Positions 61,313 to 61,901 of a stretch of 61,901 nt of DNA are shown here, piece by piece. Origin of the DNA: Oscillospiraceae bacterium. GTDB taxonomy: Bacteria; Bacillota; Clostridia; Oscillospirales; Ruminococcaceae. The stretch spans positions 1 through 61,901 of the forward strand of contig JAFTYW010000022.1 of the NCBI GenBank assembly GCA_017461245.1, given 5' to 3'. The translations under genes and the position numbers were made by a program. The first letter of the stretch is position 1, and each line of letters starts with the position of its first letter. The notes beneath the pieces were generated by a model. The model searched no databases and was not told where the DNA came from. It saw nothing but the letters and a program-made list of their open reading frames with translations.

Positions 61313-61360
61313 AAATACCCTCCTTAAAATCAAAAATAAAGGTAAATATTAATCTCTTAC

Positions 61361-61389
61361 ATTATAACATTTTACCTATATAATTTCAA
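61361..61389 (-). promoter_or_regulatory. Promoter of dnaA
   Basis: Minus strand: TTGAAA (61384-61389), 17-base spacer, TATAAT (61361-61366). Confidence 0.75.
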
Positions 61390-61590
61390 GTAAAAATGTG
61401 CAATTTTTTGGCATATATATTTATATTATATATAATACATATATTTAGGGAGCAGAGCGGACAAGCTGCTTAGATTTTTTTAAAAAGAAAAAATAACACT
61501 ATGTTGTATAAAAAATAAAAAAAGCGGCCAAAAACCCCATTTTGTTGAAAAATTAGAGTTTTTGTTAAAAACGAATTTACAAAAAAACTA
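61390..61590. other. AT-rich gap upstream of dnaA
   Basis: The 201 bases hold no gene and no clear DnaA boxes. An alternating AT stretch at about 61415-61445 (TATATTTATATTATATATAA) could melt easily, so a bipartite origin is possible but unproven. Confidence 0.4.
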
Positions 61591-61620
61591 TTGACTTTAT
61601 GGCACTTTATAGGATATAAT
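61591..61620 (+). promoter_or_regulatory. Promoter of rpmH
   Basis: TTGACT (61591-61596), 18-base spacer, TATAAT (61615-61620). Confidence 0.8.
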
Positions 61621-61706
61621 GCTATATTGCATAAGGATTGTTTGTAAGAGGCGAAATCTGCCAAAAGTATTTTAACATCCGATCAACTTTTTAGGAGGAA
61701 TAGATC

Positions 61707-61841
61707 ATGCTGAGAACCTATCAGCCCAAAAAGCTTCAGAGAAAGAAAGAACACGGCTTTATGAAGAGAATGGCTACAAAGAACGGCCGTAAAGTTTTGG
61801 CACGCAGACGTGCAAAGGGCAGAGCTCGTCTGAGCTACTAA
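61707..61841 (+). CDS. rpmH: Ribosomal protein L34
   Basis: The 44-residue basic protein starts [19 protein letters not shown] and ends [10 protein letters not shown], like all bacterial L34 proteins. It is divergent from dnaA across the origin gap, the usual arrangement. AGGAGG precedes the ATG. rnpA should follow just outside the window. Confidence 0.97.
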   Translation: MLRTYQPKKLQRKKEHGFMKRMATKNGRKVLARRRAKGRARLSY

Positions 61842-61847
61842 GAAAGC

Positions 61848-61877
61848 CAAGGCCACTTTTTTTGAAAGTGGTCTTTT
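61848..61877 (+). terminator. Hairpin after rpmH
   Basis: GGCCACTTT / AAAGTGGTC stem with T-run; may attenuate transcription to the next gene. Confidence 0.6.
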
Positions 61878-61901
61878 TCTCTTTTTTAAAGAGAGATTTG
61901 C

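Overview
The window looks like chromosomal DNA of a gut-type Clostridia bacterium of the Oscillospiraceae/Ruminococcaceae kind. Reasons: mid-range base composition, Firmicutes-style strong ribosome binding sites, a short-form ProRS, paired chromate-transporter halves, a GGGtGRT / Fe-S scaffold pair, GH36 alpha-galactosidases, a bacterial serpin, and a replication-origin block in classical Firmicutes order (rpmH | dnaA - oriC - dnaN - S4 protein - recF - remB - gyrB - small membrane protein - gyrA). Species assignment is inference only.

Layout. 1-1757: Fe-S scaffold gene and the GGGtGRT gene. 1688-16127: a 14.4 kb integrated mobilizable element inserted in the 3' end of the GGGtGRT gene. It rebuilds the gene end and leaves the displaced end at 16083-16149. 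It carries two orphan DNA methyltransferases under a duplicated switch-like leader, a tyrosine integrase and Xis behind a divergent promoter with repeated operators, a serine-recombinase-like protein, ArdA antirestriction protein, a one-polypeptide restriction-modification enzyme, a MobV-type relaxase, a primase/replication protein, and a structured RNA in front of a SLOG-family gene. 16200-17460: repeats, three small XRE regulators and a small Cys-rich protein with its own operator. 17600-26740: cell-surface polysaccharide genes (FlaA1-type dehydratase, sugar nucleotidyltransferase, and a cpsC-cpsD-cpsB - sortase B - SPATG substrate - LCP - sugar transferase operon). 27100-31870: a small membrane protein, trpS, rlmH, a tRNA-binding protein, and an amino-acid ABC transporter whose binding protein looks circularly permuted. 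32100-37350: alpha-galactosidase with a hairpin-rich leader, a Cys-rich protein followed by an ATGAAGT hairpin array, and a three-gene operon of unknown pathway. 37470-48990: proS, a MITE, a CDF transporter, a second Cys-rich/operator module, a second alpha-galactosidase, chromate transporter halves, an ECF sigma factor coupled to a membrane-anchored serpin, MgtC and a LysR regulator. 49265-61901: serS, a second copy of the structured RNA in front of a Cys-rich protein, and the origin block with gyrA, gyrB, recF, dnaN, dnaA and rpmH.

The strongest unusual signals are: the integration into a protein-coding gene with inferred integrase arm sites at both ends; the duplicated 86-bp leader whose hairpins can bury or expose the Shine-Dalgarno sequence; a two-copy structured RNA with its own promoter and terminator; the permuted ABC binding protein; the sigma-serpin operon; the sortase/substrate pair inside the capsule operon; and two very different hairpin arrays on either side of one Cys-rich gene. 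Intergenic regions are also filled with several families of short inverted-repeat elements. No tRNA, rRNA or CRISPR array was seen.
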